Source: Hormiphora californensis (Eukaryota; Ctenophora; Tentaculata; Cydippida; Pleurobrachiidae). Taken from it: 64,000 bases of DNA. The stretch covers positions 1,892,729-1,956,728 of the forward strand of contig CM035362.1 of the NCBI GenBank assembly GCA_020137815.1. The letters run 5' to 3'. Positions 61,781 to 64,000 of this stretch are shown piece by piece. The position numbers and the translations under genes are program-made. The first letter of the stretch is position 1, and each line of letters opens with the position of its first letter. The notes beneath the pieces were generated by a model. The model made no database searches and had not been told where the DNA came from. It saw nothing but the letters and a program-made list of their open reading frames with translations.

Positions 61781-61862
61781 TCAATCTGTCAGAGCATTGA
61801 CCTGACCCTATTGGCCTATTCTCACTCTCAGCGGAAGAACTGTGGTCATTGGCCTGGCAGTA
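61781..61862. mobile_element. Short MITE with TGTCAGAGCATTG ends
   Basis: TGTCAGAGCATTGACCTGAC to GTCATTGGCCTGGCA, with AGAACTGTGGTC as in the 58016 copy. Confidence 0.65.
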
Positions 61863-62356
61863 GGTTAGGTAATCAACAAATATTTTTGTCAAAAAAGTAA
61901 AATTTTGGAAAAAAGCCCCCACCAACCTTGAGAAAATCAAATTCAAGGTCCTTTGCACACCATAAAGACCTTATTTTTAAAACACACTGACGGTGTGTTC
62001 TAAAAAAGAAAAAAAAAATTTAGCAAGTAAATGCGTTTATTATGCGAAAATGATCTATCTAAGGGTAATTCTGCAATTTATCTAGAACAATAAAGATTGA
62101 AGAATCGCTGTCTGGTGTCGCTTTCAGCTGTGGGAATAAAATGAGTTGGGAGAAACTCTCATCGAGAGTATCACCACCCCAGAGTTTCCGCCAGACCCCA
62201 TGTTGATTATCAAAATCTGCTCTATTCTCTAAGATCTGGTCGGCATTGCCACACAGCCTCTGATACTATCAGTGATACTGACATGAGTCTGTTGTATTTC
62301 TATAAGAGTCCATATCAGATGTCAGAATATTTCAACTAGGTATATTCATTGTTATA

Positions 62357-62527
62357 CGATCGAACCCCGATTTACCGGGCCCCCGATTTACCGGCACCCC
62401 GATTTACCGGAAGTAATTTACCCCCAATATAGGAAATTAGCAGTATTTGACCCCGATATACCGGGTACCCCGATATACCGGGCAAAACCATTTTACTCGA
62501 GAATCCCGATAAATCGGGGTCCTACTG
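62357..62527. mobile_element. Diverged pogo/Tigger-like MITE with TA flanks
   Basis: TA-CGATCGAACCCCGATTTAC to GATAAATCGGGGTCCTACTG-TA; internal CCCCGATATACCGGG units as in the 56074 copy. Confidence 0.82.
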
Positions 62528-62926
62528 TACATTCCTACTGACATGGTGTGTGACACTCTGAACAAGTCAAACCAGATCTGTCCAAGCGGCTGACTGCTGT
62601 GAGGGACAATGAAATCAGTGTCAACTCAGATCCGCACCTGGACTGGATCAAATTTTCCCACGCTCATCTACCGTTCTCACGCGCGCGGCGGCACACACTG
62701 CTGAAACAAACTTTACACATCACGCCGGACCATGTCTGCTAGTCGTGTGCGGGCGGAGACAACGGTCGATCTGGCGGGTCGTTTGAAATTCAGAAAACTG
62801 ATTTTCAGGAAAAGGACTGCTCACTGTAGTTTTCAGATGACATAACATAATTCTTAAAACAAGCTTATTTTGTGAGCTTAAAAAAAGTATAATTCTGTAC
62901 ACAAGTCAATCACACACGAAAGTCAC

Positions 62927-63181
62927 TCTATCTCTATCTCTATCTCTATCTCTATCTCTATCTCTATCTCCATCTCTATCTCTATCTCTATCTCTATCTC
63001 TATCTCTATCTCTATCTCTATCTCTATCTCTATCTCTATCTCTATCTCTATCTCTATCTCTATCTCTATCTCTATCTCTATCTCTATCTCTATCTCTATC
63101 TCTATCTCTATCTCTATCTCTATCTCTATCTCTATCTCTATCTCTATCTCTATCTCTATCTCTATCTCTATCTCTATCTCT
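62927..63181. repeat. (TATCTC)n hexamer array
   Basis: About 42 nearly identical units over 255 bp, one CATCTC variant near 62970. It is the reverse complement of the hexamer at 49.8-50.0 kb. Confidence 0.98.
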
Positions 63182-63236
63182 CCATATCAAAAAGATATAT
63201 CTTCTCATTTGAGAGTGTCATCAAACATTAATTGTC

Positions 63237-63242
63237 TTTATT
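63237..63242 (-). terminator. AATAAA polyadenylation signal
   Basis: TTTATT on the plus strand, 34 bp after the stop codon of the gene at the right edge. Confidence 0.6.
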
Positions 63243-63275
63243 TTCATATCTCCGTTTATGGTGCAGCGTAGGCCT

Positions 63276-63867
63276 TCAGTAGTGGGGGATCACCGGCTGA
63301 AAAGATAAGAAAATTGTCATTTTAATGAAAATGAGGTTGCTATGCAAAAGTAGACAAACAATTACTGGAAGGGGGCAGCTAGGCCACATTGCAGAGTTCA
63401 GGGCGGATTTACCCCAACCCCCCCATCTCCTACTATACTCAATAATATATTCATATGATATTACATAGTAATAAAGTGAACAGAACCCACTTTTAAAGGA
63501 AACAGTATGTTTGTGGGAGTCGCTGTTGTTTTGTTTTTGTTGTAAGGGCTTCCGTCCGATCGTTATCGTCTGAGAGAGAATGGTTTTATTAGGTAGTGAA
63601 TACTTCCAGTTTCCAACCCTATTACTTAACCAAACAACCACAAACATAATTAATTAAACATAATTAATTACCCCATAATTAATTAACTAACTAATTAATT
63701 AATTACCTGTTGACTATAATGTTGAGATTGAGGCATGTCAGAGGGTAGCGTATCATCTACAGGGTGTTCCTTTAAAAAACACTCATCCACCAGTAAACTG
63801 TCCTCTTTGTTTCTTTGCTGTTGGATTTCAAAACTTGAGAGGTGGTGGTATTCTCGCTGTGCTTCCA
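63276..63867 (-). CDS. Last two exons of a gene running off the right edge
   Basis: Exon 63867-63707 reads EAQREYHHLSSFEIQQQRN, DSLLVDECFLKEHP and DMPQSQHYSQQ; then the terminal exon 63296-63276 adds PVIPHY and the stop. The acceptor before 63867 (CATTGTTTCAG), the donor after 63707 (CAG|GTAATT) and the acceptor before 63296 (CTTTTCAG) agree in phase, and AATAAA follows. About 60 hydrophilic C-terminal residues; family unknown. Confidence 0.65.
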
Positions 63868-64000
63868 CTGAAACAATGAGAGGTTAGATGTGAGGTAAGG
63901 AAACAATGTGAGGTTAGGTTGGAGTTAGGAAACTGTTAGGGGGAGGGTTAAGAAAGGGGGGAGGGGTAGGAAATATAGGTGGGCATGGGGTAGGATTCTT

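Larger units (their letters stand above)
57882..63217. other. Gene-free region of about 5.3 kb
   Basis: Contains short MITEs (58016, 61781), tandem CTTGTCCTGAGT units (58177-58260), a large palindromic element at 60772, a GA array (61449-61655), a pogo-like MITE (62357-62527) and a hexamer array up to 63181. From about 59390 to 61190 homopolymers of G, C, A and T alternate in a way that suggests unresolved sequence. No exon supported. Confidence 0.5.

Noticed and set aside
62906-63208. 100-codon Asp-Arg repeat frame on the minus strand
   Set aside because: Product of the TATCTC hexamer array, not a gene.

Overview
This is nuclear DNA from an animal. Genes are split by many short GT-AG introns, there is no operon-style packing of the bacterial kind, and the window holds a rhodopsin-like receptor, a centriole assembly gene and a Hippo-pathway gene beside a CR1-like LINE, several families of short inverted-repeat transposons and abundant (GA)n arrays. 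The gene-dense, intron-rich layout fits a compact invertebrate genome (sponge, cnidarian, ctenophore or similar); I cannot fix the phylum from sequence alone.

Layout, left to right. 584-7667 (-): a CENPJ/CPAP/SAS-4 gene, 3' end beyond the left edge. 8656-14638 (+): an unrecognised multi-exon gene divergent from it, convergent with an intronless BTB-domain gene at 14869-16467 (-). About 17157-21742 (+): a LINE with two intact overlapping ORFs. 22545-28605 (+): a complete ATG3 gene with a duplicated, broken copy of exon 4. 29722-31333 (-): a divergent rhodopsin-like GPCR. 34942-41088 (-): a complete MOB1 gene with one 3 kb intron full of microsatellites. 41239-41880 (-): an intronless Bud32/TP53RK kinase only 150 bp upstream of MOB1. 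42432-44032 (+): a 5'-truncated second LINE. 45620-49800 (+): a Ser/Pro-rich protein resembling the FAM122/PABIR family. 50613-51083 (-): a doubtful small gene. 54137-57881 (-): a nine-exon gene for a protein that looks like a papain/C39-fold peptidase whose nucleophile position is Ser. 63276-63867 (-): the last two exons of a gene that continues past the right edge. Most of 57.9-63.2 kb is gene-free and includes stretches that look like poorly resolved sequence.

The host genes cover unrelated housekeeping jobs (centriole length, autophagy lipidation of ATG8, Hippo/NDR signalling, tRNA t6A modification) and do not form one pathway. The more unusual signals are in how they are organised: almost every start codon sits 1-11 nt after a 3'-splice-site-like AG, as expected for spliced-leader trans-splicing or 5'UTR introns; perfect RFX X-box palindromes lie in introns of CENPJ, of its divergent neighbour and, four times, of MOB1; and a hAT-like miniature transposon present in seven copies carries a CLEAR-type E-box between CCAAT boxes.

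Exon borders were set by hand from reading frame, splice sites and phase continuity. For ATG3, MOB1, the GPCR and the C39-like gene all phases close exactly, so those models are firm. The last CENPJ exon(s), the 5' end of the 8.6-14.6 kb gene and an exon between 46.3 and 48.9 kb of the FAM122-like gene are missing from my models.
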